Shown: positions 47,496-56,535, counted from the first letter of the stretch. The stretch is DNA of 64,000 bases from Marinobacter sp. EhC06 (GCF_001650915.1 NZ_LXYO01000004.1:1-64000); one strand, 5' to 3'. Made by a program: numbers and translations. The notes: generated by a model not told the origin, from the letters alone.

Positions 47496-48212
47496 TTGGT
47501 AGGAATACGAAAAAGACCTCGCCGGAAAAGCAGAGGCCGGCGCACGGCACTGGAGATCTGGAAAAGCCGGGCCAGATGGTACGGGCTCCCGCTACTGGGA
47601 TTGTTGATGGGCACCTGGGCAACGCTACGCTTCAGCCTGCTGGCACCGGACCCTCCGGCAAACCCGGAGAACGTCTGCGAAATTTTCAGGGAACATCCGG
47701 TCTGGTATGACTACGCCAGCGAATCCGAGCAACGCTGGGGCACGCCCATTGCCACCCAGATAGCGTTTGTTTATTACGAATCCTCGTTCCGCAGCCATGC
47801 CCGGCCTCCACGCACCCTGCTCTGGGGCTTTATTCCCTGGACCAGGCCCACAACGGCGTACGGTTATGCCCAGGCCCTGGACCCGGCCTGGCGGGAATAT
47901 CTCGCGGCCAACGGCGAGGGCTGGTTTACCGTGCGAACCGATATGGAGTACGCGCTTGATTTCGTGGGCTGGTACAACCAGCTAAGCCACCGACAGCTGG
48001 GCATTTCCTATTCGGCGCCCAGGAAACTGTATCTTGCCTACCATGAGGGCCGGGGCGGATACGCCCGCAGGAGCTACGAACAGAAGCCGGCCGTCATGGA
48101 TCTGGCCGCCCGGGTACAAAGCCGGGCGTTCCGCTACGACAATCAACTCAAAACCTGCGAGCAGGAATTCCAGTGCTGGCGCTGGTATCAGTTCTGGCCG
48201 TTCTGCGGCTGA
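47496..48212 (+). CDS. lytic transglycosylase-like membrane protein
   Basis: This protein is about 238 residues from the proposed TTG start at 47496, which has GGAG eight bases ahead; the open frame begins with ATG at 47424 but has no ribosome site. A transmembrane segment (YGLPLLGLLMGTWATLRFSLL) follows a basic N-terminus. The periplasmic domain has ATQIAFVYYESSFRSHARPPR with the Glu-Ser of SLT transglycosylases, TTAYGYAQALDPAWREY and KLYLAYHEGRGGYARRSY, which fits the lysozyme-like fold. It is likely a peptidoglycan lytic enzyme. Two Cys pairs near the C-terminus may form disulphides. Confidence 0.82.
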   Translation: MVGIRKRPRRKSRGRRTALEIWKSRARWYGLPLLGLLMGTWATLRFSLLAPDPPANPENVCEIFREHPVWYDYASESEQRWGTPIATQIAFVYYESSFRSHARPPRTLLWGFIPWTRPTTAYGYAQALDPAWREYLAANGEGWFTVRTDMEYALDFVGWYNQLSHRQLGISYSAPRKLYLAYHEGRGGYARRSYEQKPAVMDLAARVQSRAFRYDNQLKTCEQEFQCWRWYQFWPFCG

Positions 48213-48218
48213 TGCTCG

Positions 48219-49118
48219 CTAGAACGTCGAAGATATCTCCAACTGGGGCTCCAGAGCCTGCAAACGTTCAACCAGGTATTCCATTACGATGCGGACCCGG
48301 GCCATGTGCTGCGTGTCCTGGTTGACATGCAGCCAGAGATCAACGCTCTCACCCTCCAGCGGGTCCGACAGGCGGCGGAGTTCGCGGGTGCCCTCTCCCA
48401 GATAGCAGGGCAAAACTGCCAGGCCGGCACCAGCTTTCGCCAGAGCATGCATGGATTGCAAGCTGTTGCAGCGAATGAGGGAAGTGACATTCTTCAGGTA
48501 CTTGCGATACCACCGGCCGGTGGCCAGATGGCTGAAGGTTTCATCGGGTAGGATCCAGAGGCAACCTTCCGGGTGGTTCTCAATGTCCATATCGCGGTGC
48601 CGCCGGCAATAGCGGGCAGATCCGTAAACTGCGGACTCGATGGCCGCAATCCGCTCGCCTTCCAGGGTCGCCTGGGGCTTGTTCTCGGGTCTAAGCGTCA
48701 GATCGGCTTCACGATGGCTCAGATTGGCAACGTCGTTGTCGGTCAGGGTTTCCAGCTCAATATCCGGAAACTCCCGCACCAGCTCGGCAAGGATCGGGCT
48801 GAGCAACGCGTTCATCATCGCGTCTTCTGCCGCCAGCCTTACCTTGCCCACCGGCGCCGAATCCTGCCCGACCAGCTTGCGCTCGAGATTTTCCATCTCG
48901 ATGGCCAGCCGATCCGCCTCACGGAACGCGGTCTCCCCGACTGGGGTGAGCTGCAATCCATCCCGGCTGCGTTCAAAAAACTGTACACCCATCGACTCTT
49001 CCATCTGGTCGAGTCGCCGTAAAACGGTGGTCTGGTGCACACCCAGTAATTCTCCGGCCTTGGCAAGCGTTCCGCCTATTGCCAGAGCCCGTATATATCG
49101 AAGATAATCCCAATCCAT
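48219..49118 (-). CDS. LysR-family transcriptional regulator
   Basis: This is a 299-residue regulator with the N-terminal winged helix (MDWDYLRYIRALAIGGTLAKAGELLGVHQTTVLRRLDQMEE) and a substrate-binding C-domain. In the divergent space TATTTGCA (49129-49136) and TGCAAATA (49167-49174) form an inverted repeat that might be its site. The divergent small gene at 49267 is the nearest possible target. Confidence 0.93.
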   Translation of the reverse strand: MDWDYLRYIRALAIGGTLAKAGELLGVHQTTVLRRLDQMEESMGVQFFERSRDGLQLTPVGETAFREADRLAIEMENLERKLVGQDSAPVGKVRLAAEDAMMNALLSPILAELVREFPDIELETLTDNDVANLSHREADLTLRPENKPQATLEGERIAAIESAVYGSARYCRRHRDMDIENHPEGCLWILPDETFSHLATGRWYRKYLKNVTSLIRCNSLQSMHALAKAGAGLAVLPCYLGEGTRELRRLSDPLEGESVDLWLHVNQDTQHMARVRIVMEYLVERLQALEPQLEISSTF

Positions 49119-49266
49119 AGTTACTGCATATTTGCAACGTGAGTACGGATTTTAACGTATTCAAACTGCAAATAAGAACCCTTAGAATTGCATTTAAATT
49201 AAAGGTAGATCCCTAACTAACCTACCTACCAAAATCAATACACCTATTAAAAAGGAGGAAGGCGCT

Positions 49267-49461
49267 ATGACTCAGAACCATATCGCAACCGTAAACCCGC
49301 TGCCGTCCAGTATCCTCCACAACAGTGCTGAGGTCAGGCGCCAGTATACCCGTGCTGCGGCAAAGCAGGCGGTACAGTTTTTCAGTCGCAAGATGCGGAG
49401 CTTCAACCGGAAAGCAGCCACCGTTGCTCCGGACATGAGCCAGATGCAGGGCGGCCACTAA
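49267..49461 (+). CDS. small basic protein with strong ribosome site
   Basis: This is a 64-residue protein, MTQNHIATVNPLPSSILHNS, then a basic helical part (RRQYTRAAAKQAVQFFSRKMRSFNRKAA). AAAAAGGAGGAAGG precedes the ATG and a strong terminator follows, so it is probably a well-expressed monocistronic gene. Function unknown. Confidence 0.8.
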   Translation: MTQNHIATVNPLPSSILHNSAEVRRQYTRAAAKQAVQFFSRKMRSFNRKAATVAPDMSQMQGGH

Positions 49462-49526
49462 ACCGGCAGCCGAATCTGGCATGAGCGAGGGGATCGCTCG
49501 GACTGAGAACAGAACATAAGGATTTG

Positions 49527-49563
49527 AAAACGCCGGTGGCTCCGAGGGAGCACCGGCGTTTTG
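49527..49563 (+). terminator. Rho-independent terminator
   Basis: A 16-bp stem with one bulged base (AAAACGCCGGTG-GCTCC against GGAGC-ACCGGCGTTTT) around GAG. It ends the small gene at 49267-49461 and is nearly symmetric, so it may also serve the convergent ligase gene. Confidence 0.8.
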
Positions 49564-49613
49564 CGTTTGAACGCAAGAAAGAAGGTGGAAAGAACCAGGA
49601 AACTGAAAGGAAA

Positions 49614-51296
49614 TCAGAATTCCCAGACGACTTTCTTCTTCTGGCTGAACCAGTCGTCCATCTTCCGGTTGTAGAAATCTTCAATCACATTCCGCTTGAT
49701 CTTCATGGTCGGCGTCAGCATACCATTTTCCATGGTCCAGGGTTCCCGAACCACCACCACGAAGGCCACTTTCTCGTGGGACTCGCACTCAGCATTCACC
49801 GCATCCAGCTCGGCCGCCAGCTCCTGCTCCAGTTCACCACGGTCGGCTCCGGTTTCCAGTTCGTCCCTGGCTTCCTCGGAAAGCAGTACCATCAGGCAGG
49901 GCTGTGGCTGGTTGGCACCAGCTACACAGACCACCTCGGCCTTGGGATGATTGAAGCGATTCTCGATGGGCACCGGAACCACATATTTGCCCTTAGAGGT
50001 TTTGAACAGATCCTTTACCCGGCCCGTGATCCGGAGGGTGCCATCCCGGTCAATTTCCCCCATATCTCCGGTCTTCAGGAAGCCGTCTTCGGTAAGATCC
50101 TCCTTGGTTTTCTCCTCATTCTTGTAATAACCCAACATCTGCCCGGGGCTTTTCACCTGCACTTCGCCGCCCTCGCCGATGCGATGCTCAACCCCTGGGT
50201 TGGCCATACCCACAGAGCCAGCCCTGGCCTGTCCAGGCCGATTGGCGTGGGAATATCCGAAGTTTTCTGACATCCCATACACTTCCAGCAGCTCCAGCCC
50301 AAGGCTGCGATACCAGTTGACGATATCCGCTGACAGCGGCGCGGCACCGGTCAGGGCTGCCCGGCAATAGTCCAGTCCCAGTTGTTTCAGGACCTTCTTT
50401 TTGACCAGACCGTTGATGATCGGGATATTGAATAACAACCTCTGTTTCTTGGGCGGCAGCTTGGCGTTAACCCCCAGATAGAACTTCATCCACAGGCGAG
50501 GGACCGAGAAAAACAGCGTCGGCCTTGCCCGCTGCAGGTCTTCCTGGAAGGTATCCAGGGAATTGGCGAAATAGAGATGGAAACCGTAGTACAGGGATTG
50601 CGTTTCAACCGCCGCCCGCTCCGCCACGTGAGCCAGGGGCAAATAGGAAAGCATGCGTTCTTCAGAGGAAACCGGGAACAGCTGCTGCAGGCCGTCGGCC
50701 ACCGAAATCATGGTGCGAAAACTGTGCATAACGCCCTTGGGTCGGCCGGTGCTGCCCGAGGTATAGACAATCGTGGCCAGGTTGTCCGGATCCGGCAGCT
50801 TTGGTTCCGCGGGCTCCTGCTTGGCAACAATTTCAAGCCATTTGGGCGTATCGTCCCGTGGCGACATGGGCAGGGAAATCAGGGGCAAATCGTCCGGAAT
50901 GTGGTCCTTGATGTCGTTCCAGCCGTCCGCAGTGCCATCAAGTTTGCCGAGGAACAGCAGCTTTGCCTCGCTGTGCTCGAGAACGTAGGCGGCGGTATCA
51001 CCATTGAGCGTGGGATAGAGCGGCACCGAAACGTGTCCCGCAGCCCAGATCGCCAGATCGGCGAGGATCCAGTGCGCGCTGTTCTTGCCCAGTATACTGA
51101 TGTTACTGGGCTCGGGCAGTTCCAGGCTGTTCAGGTAAGCGGCCATCCTGGACACCTGGTCGGCAGCCTGCTTCCAGGTAATGTCTTCGACACGACCATC
51201 CGGGAAAGGCTGAGTAAGGTAAACGTTGTCAGGGGTTTCCTCTGCCCAGTAATACAGGCAATGGAGTGAGGTCTGCTTCCGGGGGTCTACCGCCAT
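49614..51296 (-). CDS. long-chain acyl-CoA synthetase, AMP-forming
   Basis: This is a 560-residue ligase of the FAA1/FadD15-like group. It has IVYTSGSTGRPKGVMHS (175-191), LSYLPLAHVAER, ALTGAAPL, VYGMSENFGYSH, FLKTGDMGEIDRDGTLRITGRVKDLFKTSKGKYVVP, and a C-terminal 'LTPTMKIKR' lysine motif. This group usually handles long-chain fatty acids. GGAG precedes the ATG, with AT-rich DNA upstream. It differs clearly from the AlkK-like ligase at 22372. Confidence 0.93.
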   Translation of the reverse strand: MAVDPRKQTSLHCLYYWAEETPDNVYLTQPFPDGRVEDITWKQAADQVSRMAAYLNSLELPEPSNISILGKNSAHWILADLAIWAAGHVSVPLYPTLNGDTAAYVLEHSEAKLLFLGKLDGTADGWNDIKDHIPDDLPLISLPMSPRDDTPKWLEIVAKQEPAEPKLPDPDNLATIVYTSGSTGRPKGVMHSFRTMISVADGLQQLFPVSSEERMLSYLPLAHVAERAAVETQSLYYGFHLYFANSLDTFQEDLQRARPTLFFSVPRLWMKFYLGVNAKLPPKKQRLLFNIPIINGLVKKKVLKQLGLDYCRAALTGAAPLSADIVNWYRSLGLELLEVYGMSENFGYSHANRPGQARAGSVGMANPGVEHRIGEGGEVQVKSPGQMLGYYKNEEKTKEDLTEDGFLKTGDMGEIDRDGTLRITGRVKDLFKTSKGKYVVPVPIENRFNHPKAEVVCVAGANQPQPCLMVLLSEEARDELETGADRGELEQELAAELDAVNAECESHEKVAFVVVVREPWTMENGMLTPTMKIKRNVIEDFYNRKMDDWFSQKKKVVWEF

Positions 51297-51506
51297 AAAC
51301 GGCTCCTTGTTGTTATTTTATTTTATGTTTGAGTTTGCAATTCCTGTTCATACTAGCGTCATTTCAGACCCGCTCAATAGCATTTAGTGCCCGCGCAATT
51401 GGCAAATTAATCCTCGTCCGAGAACTGTTCCTCAAAATTTTTCGTAACATTTGTCAAGTTTGAGCTACTGTGAAGAGTGTAAATCTACTTTCCGAGCAAA
51501 TTGGAT
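51297..51506. other. AT-rich divergent gap
   Basis: This is the 5' region of the long-chain ligase (minus) and of a small membrane ORF (plus). It is clearly AT-richer than the neighbours, with TTATTTTATTTTATG near the ligase start. I see no palindromic operator that I can name. Confidence 0.5.
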
Positions 51507-51512
51507 ATGGCC

Positions 51513-51620
51513 ATGAGCAAAGCAAAACGTTCGTTTTTGATCTTTCCCGCCTGGGGCATCATTCTTCTGGGCTCGGGTGCCTTTTTCTACAGTGCCTACG
51601 CAGGAATGCTGGGCTCCTGA
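51513..51620 (+). CDS. small single-helix membrane protein
   Basis: This is a 35-residue frame, MSKAKRSFLIFPAWGIILLG, then SGAFFYSAYAGMLGS: a short basic N-terminus followed by one transmembrane segment, the usual form of bacterial small membrane proteins. GGAT lies seven bases ahead of the ATG at 51513; an in-frame ATG at 51507 is an alternative. It converges with the Lrp gene 16 bases away. Confidence 0.55.
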   Translation: MSKAKRSFLIFPAWGIILLGSGAFFYSAYAGMLGS

Positions 51621-51635
51621 TCTGTTCGGGCCTGC

Positions 51636-52064
51636 CTAGCGCCGGAACCGGGTTTCGAGGACCACGGCAGAGTTGGTCCGCTCGACCCCCTCCAAGTTGC
51701 CAATATCGTCCAGCACGGCGCTCAGTTCCTCCAGTGACTGGGCCTCAACGATGGCAATCAGGTCGTACTCTCCACTTACGGAAAACAGCTGCGACACCTG
51801 GCTGATTCCCTCCAATGAGGCGTTTGTCCGGCTGGTCAGCTTCTGGAAAACCTTGATAGACACGTGGGCCTCAACCTGTCTGGCAGAGAATTCCCCACCC
51901 AACTGCACCGAGTAGCCCCGTATCACCCCGCTGGCTTCCAGACGCGCAATGCGGTTCTGTACCGTTGATCGGGATACATGCATGGCCTTCGCCAGCTCAG
52001 TGATACTGGCCCGGGCATTCTGCCTCAGCAGCATTAACAGCTTCTGATCCTGGGCACCAATCAT
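51636..52064 (-). CDS. Lrp/AsnC-family transcriptional regulator
   Basis: This 142-residue protein has an N-terminal helix-turn-helix (AQDQKLLMLLRQNARASITELAKAMHVSRSTVQNRIARLE) and a C-terminal RAM ligand domain (FSVSGEYDLIAIVEAQSLEELSAVLDDI). ATG at 52064 with AGAGGT was chosen over TTG at 52085. It is divergent from astA, which it may control in response to an amino acid. Confidence 0.93.
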   Translation of the reverse strand: MIGAQDQKLLMLLRQNARASITELAKAMHVSRSTVQNRIARLEASGVIRGYSVQLGGEFSARQVEAHVSIKVFQKLTSRTNASLEGISQVSQLFSVSGEYDLIAIVEAQSLEELSAVLDDIGNLEGVERTNSAVVLETRFRR

Positions 52065-52181
52065 TTTGCTCAAACCTCTTTTCAATTTGCACTAATTGTA
52101 GATCATTTCGATCATTATGCAGCTGCAATTTGGCATCCAGGACTTTCATACTGAGCCGAAACAATGCTCAGGACGCTCGCC

Positions 52182-53303
52182 ATGCTAATTCGACCGATTA
52201 CCCCAAAGGATCTTGATGCCCTGGTGCAGATCGCCAATGAATCCGGACCCGGCTTCACCTCCCTGATGCCGGATCGCGATGCCCTGAGTCGCAAGATTGA
52301 TCACTCGGTCGAAAGCTTCGCCCGGAACGTGACGAAGCCCGGCGATGAACATTATCTTTTCGTGCTGGAGGACATTACGACCGGTGACATTATGGGAACC
52401 ACGGGTATTGAGGCCGCCGCAGGCGTTTCCCGTCCGCTCGTCCATTTCCGCCGCAATGCCGTTATCCGCCATGCGGGCGACCGGCAAAAACGTCATACCG
52501 AGGAAAGCCTGACCCGTTGCCAGCAATACACCGGTTGCACAGAGGTCTGTTCGCTGTATCTTCGGCCCGAATTTCGCCGTGCCAATGCAGGCAAGCTGCT
52601 CTCCCGGGTGCGTTTTCTTTTCATGGCCCTGCACCCGGAGCGGTTCGCGGACACAGTGATCGCAGAAATGCGCGGGGTTTCGGATCCTTCGGGTCAATCT
52701 CCGTTCTGGGACTGGCTAAAGCATCATGTGGCGGATCTGGACTTCATGTCCGCAACACAACTGGCCTGCTGCGGCCAGAGTGGCTTCATTGATCAGTTCA
52801 TCCCTGCCAAACCGTTGTATACCCGGCAAATGACCAGTGAAGCCAGGGCGGTTATCGGCCAGGTGCATGAGGACACGCGCGCGGCGCGGCATATGCTGGA
52901 ACGCGAAGGTTTTCGACACCGGGGGTTTGTGGACCTTCTGGACGGTGGGCCAACTCTGGAGTGTCCCAGGTCAGACATCGCCAGCGTCCGCGAAACCTTG
53001 CTGGCCAGCGCCGTGCTTCGGGGCACGCCTCGGAATCCGGCGGTTGATTCGGGAGAAACCTTTAAATCCGCTATAGTTGCCAATACCGGCTGTTCCGAAT
53101 TCAGGGCCACGGTGACCAGCCAGGTCTGGCCTGCTCCAGATAGCTGTAATCTGGTTGTGGAAGAGCTACTGGCGAGGCAACTGGACCTTGGCGACGGCAG
53201 TCTGGCCTGCTACCTGCCACTCGGCCGGACCAGCCAACAGTCGCAGGGGCGCCAACAGCCCCGCCAAGAACCGGCTACTGAGGAGATTCGCTATGCATAC
53301 TGA
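52182..53303 (+). CDS. astA: arginine N-succinyltransferase
   Basis: This 373-residue GNAT-related enzyme joins succinyl-CoA to arginine, step one of the AST ammonia-producing arginine pathway. Matches to AstA include MLIRPITPKDLDALVQIA, CTEVCSLYLRPEFRRANAGKLLSRVRFLFMA, VIAEMRGVSDPSGQSPFWDWL, IGQVHEDTRAARHMLEREGF and FDGGPTLEC-like DLLDGGPTLEC. The other ast genes are not in the window. Its end overlaps the DUF1338 gene by 11 bases, so the pair is coupled. ATG at 52182 with AGGA is preferred over 52164. Confidence 0.93.
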   Translation: MLIRPITPKDLDALVQIANESGPGFTSLMPDRDALSRKIDHSVESFARNVTKPGDEHYLFVLEDITTGDIMGTTGIEAAAGVSRPLVHFRRNAVIRHAGDRQKRHTEESLTRCQQYTGCTEVCSLYLRPEFRRANAGKLLSRVRFLFMALHPERFADTVIAEMRGVSDPSGQSPFWDWLKHHVADLDFMSATQLACCGQSGFIDQFIPAKPLYTRQMTSEARAVIGQVHEDTRAARHMLEREGFRHRGFVDLLDGGPTLECPRSDIASVRETLLASAVLRGTPRNPAVDSGETFKSAIVANTGCSEFRATVTSQVWPAPDSCNLVVEELLARQLDLGDGSLACYLPLGRTSQQSQGRQQPRQEPATEEIRYAY

Positions 53304-54099
53304 TCCGGATACCCTGTTTGCGCGGCTCTGGGAGTCCTACCGGCAGGTAACCCCCTCTGCCGAGCGGATACATAAAATCCTGGGCGCCGAAGAGGAGCAG
53401 GCCATTGTCAACGACCATATAGCGCTTCGAACCTTCAACCTGGATCCGGTTCGTCTGGACGCTCTGGCCGAGCACTTCCTCAGCCTCGGCTACAAAGAAG
53501 GTGGTGAATACCATTTCGAGGCCAAAAAACTCTATGCCAGGCACTATGAGCATCCCTCCCGGGAACTTCCGAAGGTGTTTATCTCCGAACTGCTGGTGGA
53601 GAAATGTTCACCGGAGTTGCAGTCTGTGGTGAAACGTCTTGTCGAACAGGTAAGGCCGGAAGCGGTAATCGCTGATGATTTTCTCTATTCCGGGCGCCAC
53701 TGGGAGGTTGATTACGAAACCTACCGTAAACTGATGCAGGAGAGCGAGTACGCGGCCTGGATGGCCGCCTGGGGCTATCGCGCCAACCATTTCACAGTCA
53801 GCATCAACCACCTGGACCAGTTCCGCTCGGTGCCGGAAATCAATCAACTGCTGAAAAATCACGGCTACACGGTAAATGCATCAGGTGGCGAGGTGAAGGG
53901 CTCGCCGGCGGAACTGCTGGAGCAATCCTCAACCATGGCCGATCGTGTAGCAGTGGCCTTTTCCGACCAGACGGTGACCATCCCCAGCTGTTTTTACGAG
54001 TTTGCCCTGCGTTATCCGAAGCCGGATGGCCAGCTCTACTCGGGTTTCGTGGCGGCATCGGCTGACAAGATCTTTGAAAGCACAAACGCCGGCAGCTGA
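53293..54099 (+). CDS. DUF1338 (2-oxoadipate dioxygenase/decarboxylase-like)
   Basis: This 268-residue protein matches DUF1338: NDHIALRTFN (metal His), GGEYHFEAKKLYARHYEHPSRELPKVFISELLVEK (His and Glu), and the WGYRANHFTVSINHL region with more histidines. The founding member HglS turns 2-oxoadipate into D-2-hydroxyglutarate in lysine breakdown using Fe(II); a short form like this may use another keto acid. Overlap with astA as one unit suggests a role in amino acid catabolism. GAGGAG precedes the ATG. Confidence 0.87.
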   Translation: MHTDPDTLFARLWESYRQVTPSAERIHKILGAEEEQAIVNDHIALRTFNLDPVRLDALAEHFLSLGYKEGGEYHFEAKKLYARHYEHPSRELPKVFISELLVEKCSPELQSVVKRLVEQVRPEAVIADDFLYSGRHWEVDYETYRKLMQESEYAAWMAAWGYRANHFTVSINHLDQFRSVPEINQLLKNHGYTVNASGGEVKGSPAELLEQSSTMADRVAVAFSDQTVTIPSCFYEFALRYPKPDGQLYSGFVAASADKIFESTNAGS

Positions 54100-54121
54100 T
54101 TCAGCACGTCAGGTCTGACAG

Positions 54122-54778
54122 TTACGACCACCCCTGTTCGCCGAGCAGGGGTACAAACCGCACCGCGCCCAGGTTCTCGGTCCGGAATTCATCCTCCGCC
54201 AAACGGGTAACGCGCATCAATGACTGCACCGAATGTTCCGAGCCCACCGGAATGACCAGATGCCCGCCAACTGCCAACTGATGCTTTAACGAATCCGGCA
54301 CTGCTGGCGCACCGGCAGCCACGACGATGCCATCATAGGGCTGGTGCTCCGGCCAGCCCATCGTGCCGTCGCCACAGCGAACCTCAACATTATCAAAACC
54401 CTCAGCGGCAAGTGTGCGTGCAGCGCGATCGGCCAACTTCTGTACCCGTTCAATACTAAACACCTCGCCAGCAATACAGCCCAGAACCGCCGCTGCATAA
54501 CCAGAGCCGGTCCCTATATCGAGAACCTTTTCCCCGCCCTCCAGATCCAGAGCTTCCGTCATCAACGCCACAATATAAGGCTGCGAAATGGTCTGTCCTG
54601 CCCCGATGGGAAGGGGGCCGTCATCGTAGGCGCAATCCCGCATGCGCCTGGGAACAAACTGTTCGCGTGCTACCCGGCCCATGGCCTCGAGTACCAGTGG
54701 CGATTCGATTCCACGGGAACGGAGCTGATAATCCACCATGGACGCTCTCTGTGATTCAAAGCCATTGTCCCGATTCAT
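54122..54778 (-). CDS. pcm: protein-L-isoaspartate O-methyltransferase
   Basis: This 218-residue enzyme repairs isoaspartyl residues in aged proteins using SAM. Motifs: GQTISQPYIVALMTEAL, VLDIGTGSGYAAAVLG (SAM site), VFSIERVQKLA, VRCGDGTMGWPEHQPYDGIVVAAGAPAVP and LVIPVG. In other gammaproteobacteria it lies with surE and rpoS; these are not here. Confidence 0.95.
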   Translation of the reverse strand: MNRDNGFESQRASMVDYQLRSRGIESPLVLEAMGRVAREQFVPRRMRDCAYDDGPLPIGAGQTISQPYIVALMTEALDLEGGEKVLDIGTGSGYAAAVLGCIAGEVFSIERVQKLADRAARTLAAEGFDNVEVRCGDGTMGWPEHQPYDGIVVAAGAPAVPDSLKHQLAVGGHLVIPVGSEHSVQSLMRVTRLAEDEFRTENLGAVRFVPLLGEQGWS

Positions 54779-54969
54779 TGCCTGTTTTCCTTCCCGTGGT
54801 CTGGCTGCTTACCGGCCGTTACAAAGCAGTAACTTTTTTACAACGGCGCCCCCGCCATTATCTGACTACTTTTTAGTCACCGGCAATGACAGATACAACC
54901 ACCGAACGCCAAAAACAACAAACGGACAACGGGATGAATCATCAGGAAACCCGTTGCCGAGGAGGAGAA

Positions 54970-55635
54970 ATGTCGACATCCGTAAACCACCTCGACGAGC
55001 GCACGCGGGATTCCTCCGACTTGCTCGAAGAGATCATGCCCTCAGCCATAACCCTTGCCATGATGCTTCGCCACCGGAAAATGGCCGCCTGGCTGCGTAC
55101 CGAATTTGATGGCTACCAGGATGTTGCTGCCGCGCCACCCTACCGCAGGGAGCTACACGGACACATCGTTGCCAAATCGCCCCAGTACGGCTGGATTCCT
55201 GCGCCAGTAGACGATCAGCAGAAGGAAGAGTTCGGTTACATGAATCTGCTCGAGGGTGTAAAAGCCCTTGAGAAAATTTGCGTGAACTGCAAGAAGGGCA
55301 ACGGCAACCGGGTTCTCCTGGAAAAAGACGAGATGGCGGTGCTGCAGAAGCAGATCAACCTGACGGCCGAACTGGCTATCAACCTGAGCCGCGACGTTTA
55401 CTGCCGCCTGCTGAGAACCGTCCGGGCCGCCATCTATCTCTGGACCCAGGAACTCATGGCCGAAGGCATTGCAGGAGAACACAACCATTACAGCCCTGAC
55501 GAGCGGGCCAAAGTGGCCCACCTGGATGAACCCGAGAAGTTCTGGCGACGGGCCATGGAAGAGGTCGACAGCCTGCCGATACCGAACGTGCGGGAGGTTG
55601 GATTCTTTGAAAGGGTGTTCGGGCGCGCGGGCTAA
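54970..55635 (+). CDS. AbiTii-domain-like protein
   Basis: This 221-residue cytoplasmic protein has an N-terminal region (about 10-80: SSDLLEEIMPSAITLAMMLRHRKMAAWLRTEFDGYQD, then PPYRRELHGHIVAKS) that looks like the AbiTii domain: a helical pair ending in a W-L-x-x-E-x-x-GY motif followed by a P-x-YR strand. The C-terminal half is helical with a CVNCKK pair. AbiTii occurs in abortive-infection and other defence proteins, but the assignment is by eye. ATG at 54970 has GAGGAGAA ahead; a longer reading to 54886 is possible. Confidence 0.75.
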   Translation: MSTSVNHLDERTRDSSDLLEEIMPSAITLAMMLRHRKMAAWLRTEFDGYQDVAAAPPYRRELHGHIVAKSPQYGWIPAPVDDQQKEEFGYMNLLEGVKALEKICVNCKKGNGNRVLLEKDEMAVLQKQINLTAELAINLSRDVYCRLLRTVRAAIYLWTQELMAEGIAGEHNHYSPDERAKVAHLDEPEKFWRRAMEEVDSLPIPNVREVGFFERVFGRAG

Positions 55636-55650
55636 AGCCCGCCGCCCCGC

Positions 55651-56427
55651 TTACCACAAGACGCTGACAATCCCGATACTGCTTACCAGCAGCAGTACCG
55701 CTCCCAGCAACCGGAAAAACACCGGGGTTTCAGCCTGGAGGATGCGGTCATGGGCGTAGAGCCCGATGATATGCCCCACGGCTGCGCAGGGCAGCAGCCA
55801 GAGATGATGGATAAGCTGGAGATCGACACCGGCCCAGACGAAAGCGGCCATCTTGATCAGCACCAGGATGAACCATAGCGCAAATAACGTATCCCTCAGT
55901 TTCTCCTTTGGCAGGTGCTGAGCTGCCACGGCAATGATCAGGGGTGCACCGATCAGGGAAGTGCCACTGATGTAACCGCCCACCATCAGGAATATCGCAT
56001 CCACCGTTTTACTGCCACTGCGAAACGGCCGGTTGATGATGTACGAGACGGAGTAGAGCGCCACGATCACAAAGATGATGGCACTGAGTATGTCAGAGGG
56101 CATGGTTATCAGACCGAAAACACCAATCAGCTTGGGCACGATCATGATGCCCAGAATTCGCCACAGGTATTGCCAGTCGACGGTTCCCGATCCCTCCTGA
56201 CGTTGCTCTCCGTTCCCGGTTCGATTGTTCATCCAGATCGTCAGTGACGAGAACACCAGAAGATGGACCGCAATAATCGGCAGGAATACCAGTGGCTGAT
56301 CAAGAACCAGCAACAGAAATGGCAGGGACAGAACTGCACCACCAAACCCCAATCCGGAGCGGACAAAACCACTCCAGACGAAAATCAGGGCAATCAGAAA
56401 ATACTGTACAAACGAAAGCTCCGACAT
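55651..56427 (-). CDS. TauE/SafE-family membrane exporter
   Basis: This 258-residue inner-membrane protein has about eight helices. The family mark is GFVRSGLGFGGAVLSLPFLLLVL in helix 1-2 and the repeat-like GGYISGTSLIGAPLIIAVAAQHLPKEKLRDTL in the second half. TauE/SafE proteins export sulphoacetate, sulphite or related organic anions; the substrate is unknown. ATG at 56427 was chosen because the first helix starts right after it. Confidence 0.9.
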   Translation of the reverse strand: MSELSFVQYFLIALIFVWSGFVRSGLGFGGAVLSLPFLLLVLDQPLVFLPIIAVHLLVFSSLTIWMNNRTGNGEQRQEGSGTVDWQYLWRILGIMIVPKLIGVFGLITMPSDILSAIIFVIVALYSVSYIINRPFRSGSKTVDAIFLMVGGYISGTSLIGAPLIIAVAAQHLPKEKLRDTLFALWFILVLIKMAAFVWAGVDLQLIHHLWLLPCAAVGHIIGLYAHDRILQAETPVFFRLLGAVLLLVSSIGIVSVLW

Positions 56428-56535
56428 CGGCTCCCCGGTCAAGAATAAAAGATCAGCGAATGTTACCTGCCCAGGGAGCAAGTCTGCGAAATTTTCTGGT
56501 TGATGAGAGCAAACGGCAAGGGTACCATCGAATTA

